Of a stretch of DNA of 64,000 nt, positions 20,633 to 32,439 are shown piece after piece. The notes beneath the pieces are model-generated. The model was not told where the DNA came from. It worked only from the letters and a program-made list of their open reading frames with translations, and ran no database searches. The first letter of the stretch is position 1, and each line of letters begins with the position of its first letter. Origin of the DNA: Tiliqua scincoides (taxonomy: Eukaryota; Chordata; Lepidosauria; Squamata; Scincidae); NCBI RefSeq assembly GCF_035046505.1, contig NC_089826.1:73591254-73655253 (forward strand). Direction: 5' to 3'. The position numbers were made by a program, and so were the translations under genes.

Positions 20633-21142
20633 TTTATGCAGAGAAATGGTTAACAGGACTGGCCCAAGACCACCTGACACATGAGGTGGCATGCTAAATG
20701 CTGCCCCCCCTTATCTGAAAATGCACTAGCCTTTGCTCATCAGCAATCTCTTCCCCTCCACATTTCCTCATCCTCTTTACTTCCTTTTCCAATCAAGGGA
20801 GCAGAAAGCAGTGACAAGTGGGGACATCAGCCCTGGGTGCCACTTGAAGGGGGGCGCCAAGCACAGTCTTACCCATATTCTACCAATGGTGCATTTCTGT
20901 ACCACTACTAGTGGTGCATTTTTGCACCAGTTTCAGGGGACCTCCAAAAAGAGGTAAATGCCTGAAGAAAAAAAATCAAGGTGTTGCTATATACCTGAAA
21001 CAGAGGCATTGTAAATGCACAACACTAGTAGGAAACAGTATCAATTTTTTGCAGTATTGTCCAGGGTGCTGATGTATAGATCCTTATCTAAATCATAGTC
21101 AGAAGCTGATATAACACTAGAAAATCTAAAAACGAAAAATCA

Positions 21143-21291
21143 TAAATTCACTTGATGAGATGGACAGGGCTGGCGTTTTACCTCTTGATTTCGCCTTCTA
21201 TGTGTAGCATGCTGAATAAATTCACTTGGTGGAATGGACAGGACTGGCTTCCTACCCCATGATCTTCCCCTTTCTGTTTGATTAGGGGCAC
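21143..21291. repeat. Diverged ~74-bp tandem duplication
   Basis: AAATTCACTTGATGAGATGG ACAGGGCTGGC at about 21144 recurs as AAATTCACTTGGTGGAATGG ACAGGACTGGC at about 21217. The following 40 bases are also alignable (TTTTACCTCTTGATTTCGCC and TCCTACCCCATGATCTTCCC). Confidence 0.65.
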
Positions 21292-22675
21292 AGTGTTTGC
21301 CATGTGTGCTATTTTCCCCAGATACACCACTGGCAGAAAGAGAAGCAGTGGGGGTAAGTAGAAGGACGGAGATGAGCATCATTCTCCTGGAGTGGTCGCT
21401 TAAGTCAGTCATGAGTGGGCTGGTCACTATGTAGACACAGTGAATATTGTGCTCATGATGCAGCTGGCAGGGTGCCCAGTGCCAAAGGTGCATAGAGAGG
21501 GTACAAAGATTATGCTAGATGCTATCAAAGCCAGTCCACATCCTTTTCCCTGTGGACAGGATTACAGCCATGGTCAGTATAATGGTTTTGCTGGTCAAAT
21601 TACACAAGCCAACACACATTTTGCTGTCTTAAAAGTTAGACCTATCCCGGGGTGTATTTGGGGTGCTGATTCCTATACCATGGCTTCCTCATGATGAAGG
21701 CGCTCGAACCATTCACTAAGGAGGCCGTGTCACATCTCCAAAAGTAGACAAAACTGGTGCCTTTTTCTTGGCATAAGCACCCAAAATTCATATTAAACCA
21801 CCATACATTTTGAAAACAAAAAATTCTTTTTTTCTGACCCTCAATTTTTCAGGCCTGTGTTAATACAAATTGATGAAATATTTACAAATAAATAATCACA
21901 ATTTATCAATGACATCATATTCAACATTACACTCTGGAGCAGAGTTGGAAAAAGTCATACAAGGAAGTCGGAGGTACTGGCTAACATTTATGCAAACTCT
22001 CTGCTGTGCAGATTTCATTTTTTTTCCCTCTAGAAACATATTCCATTTGCCCAAATGTCAGTGTTTAAAGATAAGCCTGGTTTAGATGGTGTTATTAATA
22101 TGCAACCTTTCCACCAGAAGCAGGCGATGCAAGTGGCATTATATAGCATCTGGACTTTGGAATTGAATTTTGAAGTTTGTCATGCTTTTTTGAAATTACA
22201 CGTGGATCAGTAATCAGGACTCCAAATCCATCATGGGTGCTACACTCAAATTTAATAAACACATTAATTATGGCAAAGATACCATGAAAGCCAAAGCAAG
22301 GGTCACCGGTTTTCAAACAATTTCTCCCTTGACTTGTGAAAGCAGAAATGCCATTAAAAATTTCTATTCTCCAGAAAGTTATTTATTTTAACTTTCAAAG
22401 GGGAATGAGGAATGGGGGCATGGGGTGAGGAGGGGGCTCCCCTTACCTGAAATTATATAAACATATATGATTCACAAACAGAATCAGAGAGTCCAATAGT
22501 TTAAGAGAGGAAGGCAAATGTTAGAATGAAGAGAGTCAAAGGCTGATGCTAATGTTGGGGGTTTGGGGACTGCTAAGAAGTAAATCGTTGATTACCCCCT
22601 TCAAGAGGAACCCGTAAAGGGAAGTAGAGTGGTACATATGGGTTGGGAGAGCATCTTCTGTGTCCTGGGTCTATA

Positions 22676-22828
22676 CATGGTTGGCAACCTTCAGTCTCGA
22701 AAGACTATGGTATAAGCCTACAGCACCCGGTATTCCCAAGCGGTCTCCCATCCAAGTTCTAACCAGGCCTGACTCTGCTTAGCTTCCGAGATCAGACAAG
22801 ATCGGGCATGTGCAGGGTAACAGTTGCT
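22676..22828 (-). mobile_element. 5S rRNA-derived SINE, copy 2
   Basis: The minus strand begins AGCAACTGTTACCCTGCACA and continues through the full 5S body (GGAAGCTAAGCAGAGTCAGG, GGATGGGAGACCGCTTGGGA) to the tail CATAGTCTTTCGAGACTGAA GGTTGCCAACCATG. A 7-bp target duplication, GTCTATA, lies at 22669-22675 and 22829-22835. It shares head, body and tail structure with the copies at 3.7 and 53.9 kb. Confidence 0.9.
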
Positions 22829-23115
22829 GTCTATAATATCTAATGTATTTTCCTATTCTGTATGGTTTGGGCAATCTACAGTTGTGGACCTGGTCCCTGT
22901 GCCCTCCCGGGGCATGGGACTGCAACATGCCATGCCCCAACACAGGGGATCCCCAACACAGGGGGACATTCCGAAGCACTCCAAAAGCCTTCTGAGGCCT
23001 CTGGAGTATACTTTTCTGATGAAAAGTAGTTTTCTGAGGTAAACTAGAAGTACTGTTTAATGGTGCTCTGGAGGCCTCAGAAAGTTTTCAGAGCACCCAT
23101 GGATGCAGCATGGGG

Positions 23116-23139
23116 CTGTGTGTGTGTGTGTTTTTTTTT
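23116..23139. repeat. (GT)n plus T-run microsatellite
   Basis: A short TGTGTGTGTGTGTG run passes into nine T residues. Confidence 0.8.
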
Positions 23140-23465
23140 AAAGGGAATTGGATGGGTTTAAATGATGAGTTAGCCACATTCTGAATTATCTAGGCTCAGT
23201 TCAGACAATCCCTTTGTACCTCCCAGCAGTCAGGCCCTCGCTCATCAGGTTCAGGAAAAGGGTGGGTTTGGTGACAGTGGTGGCCACCAAATCCAACTCC
23301 CACTTTCCAGATCTGATCATGTGGCCTGGGTCCTTGTGGACCTGTGATAGCAATTTTAATAGTGCAGATCCAAGTAGACCCCTCTGTGGCTTGGAGGCTT
23401 ACCCCTGAATAAATGGTCTCCCCCCCTCCGCAAGATGTATCAGAAGCCATTTTGTCACATAAGTG

Positions 23466-24045
23466 GTTGCAGAAAGCATAGGATTGGACTGTTAATAGAC
23501 AGCCCGGTCTTACCTTCACTGCCCAATGGTGGTGAGGCTTCTCCGACAGCTCTGACTGCAGTAAAACAGTTGGCACCTGTCACAAAAGGAGTTCCGACAG
23601 TGTGTGAGTCAGCAGGAGCACCAGCAGAAAGGCCTGCCCTTCCCACCCATGCTGTCGAGAGAGTCTCCACTCGCCAAAGCAGGTGGGCTGACAGGAGAGG
23701 CGGGAGGGGGTGATGGGAGGAAGGAATAGAGGCAGGGAGGGAGTAAAACCAGGCATATTGGGGGGAGGGGAGGATATGGGAAGGCAGATCCATCATGCCA
23801 GATCTTATCCCCTATGGAAGAAGCCTCCCTGCTCCCTTTCTCTCCTTGAACTTGTGCTGGCCAACTTGCTCCTAAAGGTCCAAGGAGACCCCCTGCGGGT
23901 CAGGGAGCTTATGCGACGGTAAGGGGATTTAAAATCCCCTTTTCCCTGCTGAAGCCTCCTGGCCTCCCCCCCCAATGGATGCAGCATTCACCAGTTTGGC
24001 ATAGCTATGATGGTGGTGGTGGTGGGGGGAAGAATAAGATTGGGC
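23466..24045 (+). repeat. GC-rich interspersed repeat, family A
   Basis: The order matches 17086-17700: a purine-rich block (GGAGAGGCGGGAGGGGGTGA), CAGATCTTATCCCCTATGG, AAGGGGATTTAAAATCCCCT TTTCCCTGCTGAAG, then GGATGCAGCATTCACCAG and TTTGGCATAGC. It abuts a family B copy, joined through AAGATTGGGCTCTTAG, which suggests the two families insert at or end with the same AATCCTAT-like sequence. Confidence 0.55.
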
Positions 24046-24560
24046 TCTTAGAGCCTGACGGACCACAGTTGCAAACGTGCCGTAAGGCACATTTGCGGGG
24101 CTTACAGCCGGACTCCTGCCGGAGCTGGCTCAGCTCTGGCCAGCGCTGAGCCAGCGCATGGCAGGTGCCTGGGTTCTGTGGCCCTGTGGTCTCCATGACT
24201 GTCGGGCTGCGGAACGGGAGATGGGGGTGTGGTCTGAGGTGTGGGGGAGGCGTTCTGGGGAGGGGGAGGCATGGCCGGGGGCGTGGGGAAGGTGTGTCAG
24301 GGTGCGGGGGCGAGGCGGGTCCGCTCCGCAGGATCCAGGGCGCTTGGGCTAGGCTGCTTGCCCTACACAATTGCCTTCACTTTAGCAGCAACCAAGCAGT
24401 CGCCGCTGAAGTGAGTAATCCCATTGCGGGACTGCTTCCCTTACTCGGGGGAAGGGGACAAACATCCGTGGTAGTGCAGGAGGTGCTGGATCCGGCGGGA
24501 GCCCTTCATGGAGTTGTCGGGTCCGTAGCTTCGGCAGCTCAGGATTGGGCTGCCCGTCCT
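24046..24560 (+). repeat. GC-rich interspersed repeat, family B
   Basis: GCAAACGTGCC-GTAA-GGCACATTTGC (24072-24097) is the core hairpin. GGCTTACAGCCGGACTCCTG, GCTGAGCCAGCGCATGGCAG and a long G-rich block follow. It ends GGATTGGGCTGCCCGTCC, inverse to the GGGCCCAATCC start of the 3297 copy, so the element appears to have AATCC-containing inverted ends. Confidence 0.6.
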
Positions 24561-25089
24561 TCAAGTGTATAATTCCCCTCAGTCTCTTGGCACTATGTTT
24601 TGAAATTTTTTCCTTCTCCCAAGTATTGCTTGTGTGTGTGTGCGTGAGAGAGAGGGGGGGCAGAGAGAGTTGAATCTAAATTAGATAGATATGGAAAAAG
24701 AGAAAGGTAATCTCTGTCGGTTAGTAGAAGCTGCACTGCACAGGAAGCAAAAAAATAACAAGGTTAGGATAAAAGAACCACCGATACATGTTGAATTTAT
24801 GAATTGTAAAAATGTATTCAAATTGTGATTTCTCTTGTTACTAAGTCAGAAGGTAGAACATTCCAAGTCTGGGGGAAAAAAATCATGTTGCATATGGATA
24901 GCTCATTTTTATCCATTATTCTGCAGCAGTTTGCCTTCATGCATTACAAAGAAGAGATTCTGCATTATACAAGCAGTACCATGGGATGGTAGAGTTCTGC
25001 TGAGTTGGTGGAGTGGGTTAAACCATTTCACTCTGCATGTGACGGATACCATTTTTGAATGTTCCACATGCATTTAATGCAGGATAGTA

Positions 25090-25456
25090 CAGTGGACCCT
25101 GGATATCTGTGGATATGTTCCAGGTACCCCCATGGAAGCCAAATTCCATGGATAATGAAATCTGCAAGGAGGGCACACCTGGCCCCTTGGTGGTCACATG
25201 TGGCCTCCTGGCCTCTTCAGCAGCCTCCCAGATGCAATAGGAAAACACTTCTGGCTCACGTCAGCAAGCTGGAAGTGCCTTCCTATTGCATCTCGGAGGC
25301 TTTCTGCAATGCAGGAAGTCCGTACAGCACACCTCCCTGTGGCCCAGCACACCTCCTGGGTGCAAAAGGAAGCCACGTCTGGTCAAGTTCAGGAAGTCCA
25401 CCAACCACAGGCTCAGCATCTGTGGATATTCAAATCCGCAGGTGCTAAGCCCTCAG
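25090..25456. mobile_element. Tigger/pogo-like MITE
   Basis: It starts CAGTGGACCCTGGATATCTG after TA (25088-25089) and ends near GCCCTCAG before TA (25457-25458). The interior has GGATATTCAAATCCGCAGGT, the degenerate inverse of the left end, as in other Tigger-like MITEs here. Confidence 0.6.
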
Positions 25457-25774
25457 TACTGAAACATCGCCCATTTGAAGTCTGATCCATTCTAGCACCA
25501 CATAAGATTTTTGTCCCATTCTAGCATAGAACAATTATTCCACATAAGAATTAAACAGCTTTTTTTCTAAACAGAAGAGAAAAAAAATTGGAAAATTGTT
25601 TGACTTCTGAGGTTGAGCATTGCAAATTCTGTTACAACAGGTCATGTTGTATCCATTATTGTATCCATTATTGTAACAAATTATGAATATGACTCAATCA
25701 AATGACATAGACATTTACTTTCCATCTCATTCAAAATGCAGTAATTGCCAGTTTTGTTTCTGGTAAATTCTGAA

Positions 25775-26430
25775 CACTTAGCCTACGATCTACCGCAATC
25801 AGGTTTGTACTGGATTGTGGCCCTTGCCTTCAAGTAAACCATTATAGTGTTTTTTTCATGTGAAATGACAGCCAGAGATCTCTCAAACAGAATTTCGCAA
25901 TTCCACCCATCTCTAGGCAGATACAATTCTGAAAAGTGAAAGGCACATGGGCTCCGTGACCACAGGTTCTCAGCCCAATCCACCACAACTCCCTGCACAA
26001 TGATGTAGGGGCACCAACGGGGCATTCGCTACATCTTGAGGGGTAATTCTGGCATGTTGAAGCCTCCTCGGGGCAAGGGAGAAGGCCCATGTCAGTATGA
26101 TGGGCGACACTGCTAGTGCAAGTCCATATTGATCCATGAAAGTGGATCAAGCCTGGGAAGGTGGTAAGGATTGCTGGGTGTTGCTGCCTCCAAACCCCTT
26201 CATGGGCCCGATCCTCCCCACCACATCTCCTCCCCTAGTTCCACCTATGTCCCACCCTCTTCCACCCCCTTCCCTTTTGGCCCTCAATCAGGCTTACCAC
26301 AGGTGGCGGGTGTCCAGCATTCATTGCCATGCGCACCAAGCTACTTAATGCTTGCAGTGGTGGTCAGGTTGCTGCAGCAGTACTGTGTTTGCAGCAGCCA
26401 CAAAGTGCAATGCACTGCTGGAACATGCAT
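25775..26430 (-). repeat. GC-rich interspersed repeat, family A-like (inverted)
   Basis: The stretch contains CCGATCCTCCCCACCACATC, a pyrimidine-rich block (26220-26290) and 'GTGGCGGGTGTCCAGCATTC', in the order expected of family A read on the minus strand. Boundaries are approximate. Confidence 0.3.
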
Positions 26431-27839
26431 TCCAGAGGCGTAATAGCCAGTTAGCATTGTGCTGCAACATCAAGCAGGCAGGGCATAATACATGACTGTG
26501 GGTTACATGCCACTTGGTGCATCTTAAGTTGCGCACTATACCACAAGGAACATTCTAAGCATAGAACAACTTCCAAGACAGTGCTGTCACTTCATAATAC
26601 CACACATGAGAACTTCACTGTCTTCGAATACATTGCTATTGGGTAGATCATTTTCTTGCAAAGTTACACATTGAAATAAAAATGCTCATCTTCTCTGTAT
26701 GTTTGATTTTTGTTAAAGCTTCTTTCTTCTCCCTTTAAAGGTTTTCTTAAATCAGCACCTAATAATAGGCTAGCCGCTTCCACGGTTGACTGATTTAATA
26801 CCCAGGTGATCTGGAATTTAGGTCTTTGTGCATTTGAATGAACATTCATGTGCATTTCATGACCATTCAGCAAAATTCATCAGCAGTTCATCAAAGCAGC
26901 TGATGAGCACAGTTCATTAACATTTCACTGGGAGTTGAGTGAAATGAACTCTGGAGAACTAATGATGAACTATATCCAGCTGACTGCCTTTAACCCCAAG
27001 TCACCTCAGTGGCTGAGAGCGCTGAATAATAACATTCGCTGTTTACATTCTGGAAGCCATTGACTGAATGGCTGAACATAGATGTGGGATTCTGATTTTC
27101 ATGGATGTGGTAGTGTCCCTTTTGTTGTTGCTTGGTTTTTAAATGCATCTATCTATATGTTCAAGACACAATTCTCTAAAAAAAAATAAATCCAGGTTTA
27201 ACTTGGATCTACAATGTCAAAGTTTCAGGAAGGGATGTTTGTCTTCAGTCACACTGTGTATCAGTTTATAACTTGATAAACCAAAGTCAGTCATCAATAA
27301 AGCTCCCTTTATTTGTCAAATCAGACAGGGTTCATTTCAGTGTCTATTCTAGTTTTCTTTCAGTCCAAGAAAGAAAACGATTATTTCAGGAATAACCTGC
27401 TGGAACATGTGTTACCCCTGCACCCGCACTAAAGTGACCACACTTCGGCTTGCATGAAAAATGGGCCACTTTATTAAACTTTTAAACTGCAGCAGGGCAA
27501 TAAACTATAAACATCAGACGTGCGGGGCTATATGGGGGAAACGGTCCTAGCTGTCTGCCTCCCCCTGCGATCTCATTGGGCTTACCGCCTGGCTCGAGGC
27601 CCAATGCCGGCAATTGCCAGCTCAGGTCTTTCAACGCCACCCCCAAAGTGGGCAAGGCAGCCGGACTTCAGGTCCAGTACGTAGAGCCTCACCAGCCTGA
27701 CAGTCCAGGCAAGGGGTTCGCCTGCCTGCCTCCTGGAGCTGGTCAGGCATCATGGGTTCAGACTCACCCCTCTCCTTGCTGCCTTGGATGGGCACCGAGC
27801 CAAATACCTACCTACCCAGCCCCGCACATATCTTGCCAC

Positions 27840-28570
27840 AGGGGAGGACAGCCCAGCGCTTGTCCTCACCGCTCCCCATAAGGATAAATTCCCTCAAACC
27901 CTGCTGCAGGCCAGACAAAAACAAGTCAATGCCAATTGTTGACAAGCGCACCCCATCTCTGTGGAACAAGGCAGGCTGCCTAAACCCAATAGCTGGGTGT
28001 TGAATCACTGCCCCGCCCTGCTCGACCACTACCTTTCCCAGGTAAGCGTTAAGCCTCTTTCTGGTAACATCTACTCTTCGGATGCTCCGCATTCCACGAT
28101 AGACACGTCAGGGGAGGAGATTGGACCAGAGGATGGCCATCCCTGGGAACCATCTAAGGAGTAGTGAGAACTCCTTATGGGTCTGGAGCCTCAAGGACAT
28201 CAAGGTCCTCTGGCCCAGGTTGTTCTTTCCTAGATGAACCATGATTACCTGGGGAGGGGGGTGCAATTCAAGATAGTTAAGCAGTATGGGCAGGAACTGT
28301 CCCCAGCGCATCCCCCTTCTAGCGGCCCAGGTGACACTGGCAAGGCCACCCAGTCCCAACTGGGAGCCAAAGCTGCTGGACAATGCTCTTTTCCTGACCC
28401 AAAAGATAGCCGAGTGTCCGCAGATCAGAACCCTCACTGAAGTCAACCAATGCAGACCTGCAACAGAAAAAGTAGAATGAGCAACTGAGCTGTAACATAG
28501 CAAACCAAGATGCCAAAGGCAACAAGACCAGGGACTCCAACTGGAACATCCCTCCGCATAACACCAAGGC
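27840..28570 (-). mobile_element. SGNH/GDSL-type hydrolase block of the 27.4-30.6 kb fossil
   Basis: Minus-strand reading shows the family landmarks in order: a GHS block (ICGHSAIFWVRKRA), an ARRGMRWGQFLPILL strand/helix segment, the HLGKNNLG block, and a late DGVRLSTIGIDLFL segment. Catalytic motifs of SGNH hydrolases lie in these blocks. In living relatives the role of this domain in Ngaro-type elements is unproven. This copy is a fossil. Confidence 0.65.
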
Positions 28571-28654
28571 TGGCCATGCCAGTCAACACGTCCTCCCAAC
28601 CACTGGGGGAGCCCAATTAAGATACTGCTATGGGCCATCACAAACCAGTGGATC

Positions 28655-29715
28655 TTAACAAACATAATACTTGAAGGCACCAGAGCGCCACCGTCCAATC
28701 CTCTGAATGGCCCTGGAAGGGAAGCCAAGCCTGGCTGCCGTGAATGCAGCACCAATTCTAAATGAATCCAGGCCATACTGGCCAACTGGCAGCCCAAGCC
28801 TGTGTAAGGCAGCATTGAAAACTGCCCTAAACTGGTAGATGGTCAGGGGGGAGCCGTTCTGATGCCGAAAAAACGGCCCCTCTCCCTGAGTTGCTACACA
28901 GTGGTATTCCACAACTGCCTACACCGGACAAATGTCCACATTAGCCACTCTTTTCAGGTGGACCCAATGACCCTTACCTCTCTGGTCAGTCTTAGAATAC
29001 CTTAAAAACAAAGAAACACGGTTAACACCCAACTGACAGTCGCCCCACTGTAAGGCTCTGTCTCCGGGGGCGAACTTAGAAACAGACAACACCTCACTAG
29101 GGCGAAAAGCCCCAAAGAATAAAACCAGGCAACAAGACTTAAACAACTTCGCCTCATACCCCGATGCACAGTAGATTTCAAACTCTGTACATAGGCCCTG
29201 CAACATACTCAGAGTGATGTGTTTCCGAGAGTCAGGGAGTCCAGGACAGCTCCTCCTAAGCCCTTCCAGCATTCGTCTGACCAGGAAGTCAGAGGTGCTG
29301 TCGGCCCAGCCCAGTGCCCTGGACCAAAAGGAAAGGACTTCTAGGTAGACCGTGATCGAGCAGGCTGACAACCTCCTATCCCTAAGGGCGATTAAAAATT
29401 GCATCAAGTGCGATACTGGTATAGGCCATGCATTCTCCAGACACTGCAGCCTGCGGAAGGACGAAAACTCCTGAATCTTTTTCTCATAACTGACTCTGGT
29501 AGCAGCTGCTAGGGATGCCCAGATCATGCTTTGGGCAGTGCTGAGCCATGGCTCCACAACCATAGGGGCATGGGTTCTGGGTCCCGACGAGCCTCCGGAG
29601 CCAGCTGCCGGAAACGCTCCTCCTGAAAACGAGAGAGAGCGTCGGCGATGTTGTTTTGAACTCTGGGCACCTGCCTTGCAGAAAAAAGGACATTGATGGA
29701 TAAGCACTGGAGAAC
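28655..29715 (-). mobile_element. Tyrosine recombinase block of the 27.4-30.6 kb fossil
   Basis: The minus strand encodes a recombinase core. An N-terminal SAM-like helical part (AATRVSYEKKIQEFSSF, SHLMQFLIAL) precedes the catalytic half with GAFRPSEVL (the first conserved Arg region), RYSKTDQRGKGHWVHL, and the C-terminal SFRIGAA and IQRIGRWRSGAFKYYV. These are the signatures of DIRS/Ngaro YR proteins, which integrate circular cDNA without a DDE integrase. It is broken. Confidence 0.8.
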
Positions 29716-30015
29716 AAATGCTCTCACCAAGCGCATCACCCTGGGCAATTCAGAAGTTTGCTTGTTGATAATGCCCACCACCGCCTAGTTATCACGCCAG
29801 AATTGAACGGACGAGTTAGCGAATCAGGAGCCCACACATGGACTGCCACGATGATGGGAGAAAACTCCAGGATTGTTAAATCTCTAGAGATGCCCTCTTG
29901 CTCCCATCTGCTAGGCCAGCAGGCAGCACACCAGCTGCCTCTAAAATAAATTCCAAACCCATGGCCCCCTGCTGCATCTAATTGTACTTGCAGCTCAGCT
30001 TCCACTAACACTCCC
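29530..30015 (-). mobile_element. RNase H block of the 27.4-30.6 kb fossil
   Basis: DAAGGHGFGIYFRGSWCAAC, DLTILEFSPIIVAVHVWAP, then VLQCLSINVLFSARQVPRVQ and NNIADALSRFQEERFRQLAP are the hallmark strings of the RNase H domain that follows reverse transcriptase in DIRS/Ngaro elements. It sits directly upstream of the recombinase block in the expected order. It is broken. Confidence 0.75.
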
Positions 30016-30579
30016 ACTCATCCCAAACCACTCCAATATTATTGCCTACATCCTGTGCTGGTTCACCTGAAGTGCCCGATGCAGGCAGCGCACCTTTTTG
30101 AGCTACCTGTGTGGCACCTGTAATTTCCACCTCAAGCATGTGGTCTCCGTGGGCAGAAGGCTCTCAGTCATTAGCACCTCCTTGGCCCCTCCCACACTTT
30201 CTGGATGACAAAAGTTCACTCAGTTTGGCCCCACGTCCTTTCCTAGTGGATCTACGCAACGGGGTGACTGTACCAGACACCCCACCCCCATCACCCTTCC
30301 CAGCTCTTCTGAGGGCTTTTTCCTTCTCCCTGGCATCAAAGCATGCCAACAGAGCTCTAAGCTCTGCCTCCCTCTCACCACTCTGGGCTCAGCTCCGCCG
30401 CCAAAGGGAGGGGCCACAAGCCCGCTCAGTCTACTCCCACAGAGGATGCGTCCATCCTCGTTGCCGGCTGGGAGCAAACTGAGCCCAGTCGGAACACGCG
30501 CTCCCGACTAGCACTCTGGTCCCGCCTCTCCCCCAGCCACAATAGCCAATCACGGCGCAGCCTCAGTCTGGAGGCACGA

Positions 30580-30950
30580 GGTGGGGCAGGGGCAATTTGC
30601 CGCTAGCACTGCATGGGTGCTAACGGCTTTTCCAGTAGTATAATGCGCTTTCTGGCTGTCACAACAGTGCTGGACTGCATGGCCTGTCTGATGCCACAAG
30701 TGTTGATCTGCTGCAGCAACGGATTGGGGATGCCCACTGCCTAAGGTGCACAGGGAGGTGGGAGGAAGGTGGGGAGGAGGCTGAACAGGGAGGGGAGAGG
30801 ACCGAATGAGGAGGCAACAGGTATGGGGAGGAGGGTGAATATGCTTAGGAAGGGGGGCAAGGTTCACAGCAGCATTGCCCACTGAATCCTGACGCACTTC
30901 CAGTTCCAATCTACTTTCACCAGTCTACATGGACTGGATCTCACTGACAC
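30580..30950. repeat. GC-rich interspersed repeat fragment
   Basis: TGCCACAAGTGTTGATCTGC, CCCACTGCCTAAGGTGCACA and a GGAGG-rich block (30748-30835) resemble the purine-rich section of family A. It lies between the DIRS-like fossil and a SINE. Confidence 0.35.
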
Positions 30951-30959
30951 AGTTTTACC

Positions 30960-31182
30960 AGAATGGTATATGGTTTGGGAGGTGGACTTAGACCTGGAAG
31001 ATCCAAATTCAAATCCCTCCTCAGCCATGAAAATTCCTGCGTGACTTGGGCCAGTCACTCTCTCTCAGCCTCACCTACCTCACAGGGTTGTTGTGAGGAC
31101 AAAAGGAGTGGAGCAGCTGTGTACTCCGCCCTGAGCTTTATGGAGGAAGGGCGGCATAAAAATGTGTAAAATAAATAAATTT
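30960..31182 (+). mobile_element. MIR-like tRNA-derived SINE
   Basis: The tRNA-like head carries a B box (AATTCAAATCCCTCCTCAGC). The body reads TGACTTGGGCCAGTCACTCT, CAGCCTCACCTACCTCACAG, GGTTGTTGTGAGGA, and the tail GAGGAAGGGCGGCATAAAAA then AATAAATAAA. This is the common squamate SINE of MIR/CORE type; the copy looks near full length. Confidence 0.85.
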
Positions 31183-31194
31183 GGTGCCAATTCT

Positions 31195-31620
31195 GTTGGA
31201 AAGGAATAAATAAAATTTATTTTATTTATTTGTCCCCTTCCCCCGAGTAAGGGAAGCAGCCCCGCAATGGGGCTACTCTCTTTACCACTGATCAAAAGTA
31301 AAGTAAAGGCACTCGTGTAGGGCACGCAGCCCTCCATGAGTGCCCTGGATCCTGTGGAGCACAGTTCCGCAGATCTGCCTCTCTCCTTCCCCCCGATACG
31401 CCTCCCTCCCGCCCCCTGGCATGCCTCCCCCCTCCCCGGAATGCCTCTACCCAATGCCCCCACCTCCTGTTCTGCAGCCCGTTGGTCCGGGAGACCGCTG
31501 AGCCACGGAACCAGGGTGACCACTGCCCGCTAGCCCAGCATCGGCCGGAGCTGGGCTAGCTCTGGTGGGAGCCCAGCAGTAAGCCCCGCAAACGTGCCGT
31601 AAGGGCTCTAAGTCCTTATG
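31195..31620 (-). repeat. GC-rich interspersed repeat, family B (inverted)
   Basis: On the minus strand it starts near GCCCTTACGGCACGTTTGC (complement of 31589-31607) and follows the family B order: GGCTTACTGCTGGGCTCCCA, GAGCTAGCCCAGCTCCGGCC, then the purine-rich block. It is truncated at the hairpin core. Confidence 0.6.
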
Positions 31621-31841
31621 AATTTTCAGATTTTTATAAAAAGCTCATATGTTGTCCAAGCACTAAAACAGAGCCTGAATTTGATTTGGTTTTGACAGAG
31701 ATTTAGCATATGGGTAAATCAAATCAAGGGCTGTTTGTCTTTACTGACTGGTACAAGAGAATGTTCCTGCTGTTCCTGCTTGAGAACAGTATTTTGTGGG
31801 CGGTTTGTCACTTATTTAAGATGTTTCATGACTGGTTAAAC

Positions 31842-32098
31842 CAGAGGTTCCCACAGTGTCCTGTACACTAGGGTGCCACAGAGCATAAAAGCAAGATTTG
31901 GGCTCCACCATCTTGGATTCTGTAAGATCTCATGAGTTTTGGGTGCCACTATCTTGGAACAGGCAAAATCTTGTGAGGTTTGGGCACTGCCATCTTGAAT
32001 CGTGCAAGGTGTTGCACAATCCAAGATGGTGGCACCCGACTGAACTGGGAAGAAGTTGTTGCAGGGGCACTGTGACCCCGTTAAGTTGAGAACCGCTG
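31842..32098. mobile_element. hAT-type MITE
   Basis: Termini are CAGAGGTTCCCACAGTG and CGTTAAGTTGAGAACCGCTG. The 8-bp target duplication GGTTAAAC is perfect (31834-31841 and 32099-32106). The interior repeats 'CCATCTTGGATTCTGTAAGA TC' and 'CATCTTGAATCGTGCAAGG' and its inverse AATCCAAGATGGTGG. It is related to the element at 36822-37129. Confidence 0.85.
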
Positions 32099-32269
32099 GG
32101 TTAAACGGATGAAATTAATACAGAACTTATTACCAGAGATGGCAGATCCAGTTAGATGTTGGCAGCTATGGGAAAATCATTGCATGTGAAAAGGTGATGT
32201 TGACTGTCAAATATTTGCCATCATAATTCTATTGCCTCTGATTGCCAGAGGGCACCGGGACACAGGTTG

Positions 32270-32391
32270 TGTCTGTTGTCTTGTGTGCTCCCTGGGGCAT
32301 TTGGTGGGCCACTGTTAGAGACAAGAAGCTGGACTAGATGGGCCTTTGGCCTGATCCAGCAGGGCTCTTCTTACGTTCTTATGTTCTTAAT
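32270..32391 (+). mobile_element. CR1 LINE 3' tail
   Basis: GTGTGCTCCCTGGGGCATTT, GAAGCTGGACTAGATGGGCC and CTTACGTTCTTATGTTCTTA match the 12.3-kb CR1 tails with more divergence. Confidence 0.85.
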
Positions 32392-32439
32392 TCAACAAGA
32401 CTTGTTTTCATAATTTCTGGAGGCATATTTGTTTCAACT

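Larger units (their letters stand above)
27410..30560 (-). mobile_element. DIRS/Ngaro-type tyrosine-recombinase retroelement (fossil, broken)
   Basis: Read on the minus strand this is a retroelement of the tyrosine-recombinase order. From 5' to 3' I recognise a GC-rich leader with a short basic gag-like segment (about 30.5-30.1 kb), RNase H, a tyrosine recombinase, an SGNH-hydrolase block and a 3' end with an AATAAA signal near 27470. The SGNH block points to the Ngaro branch, where such a domain is known, rather than classic DIRS1. The element is interrupted by several breaks and not every part of a full element is recognised. It looks moderately old. I could not identify the split direct repeats typical of Ngaro ends. 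Confidence 0.75.

Noticed and set aside
24005-24572. Opposed open frames of 121 and 135 codons
   Set aside because: They are by-products of GC-rich family B sequence; there is no domain and no splice or promoter context.
31080-31523. A 147-codon minus-strand frame
   Set aside because: It crosses a MIR-like SINE tail and a family B repeat, so it cannot be one gene.
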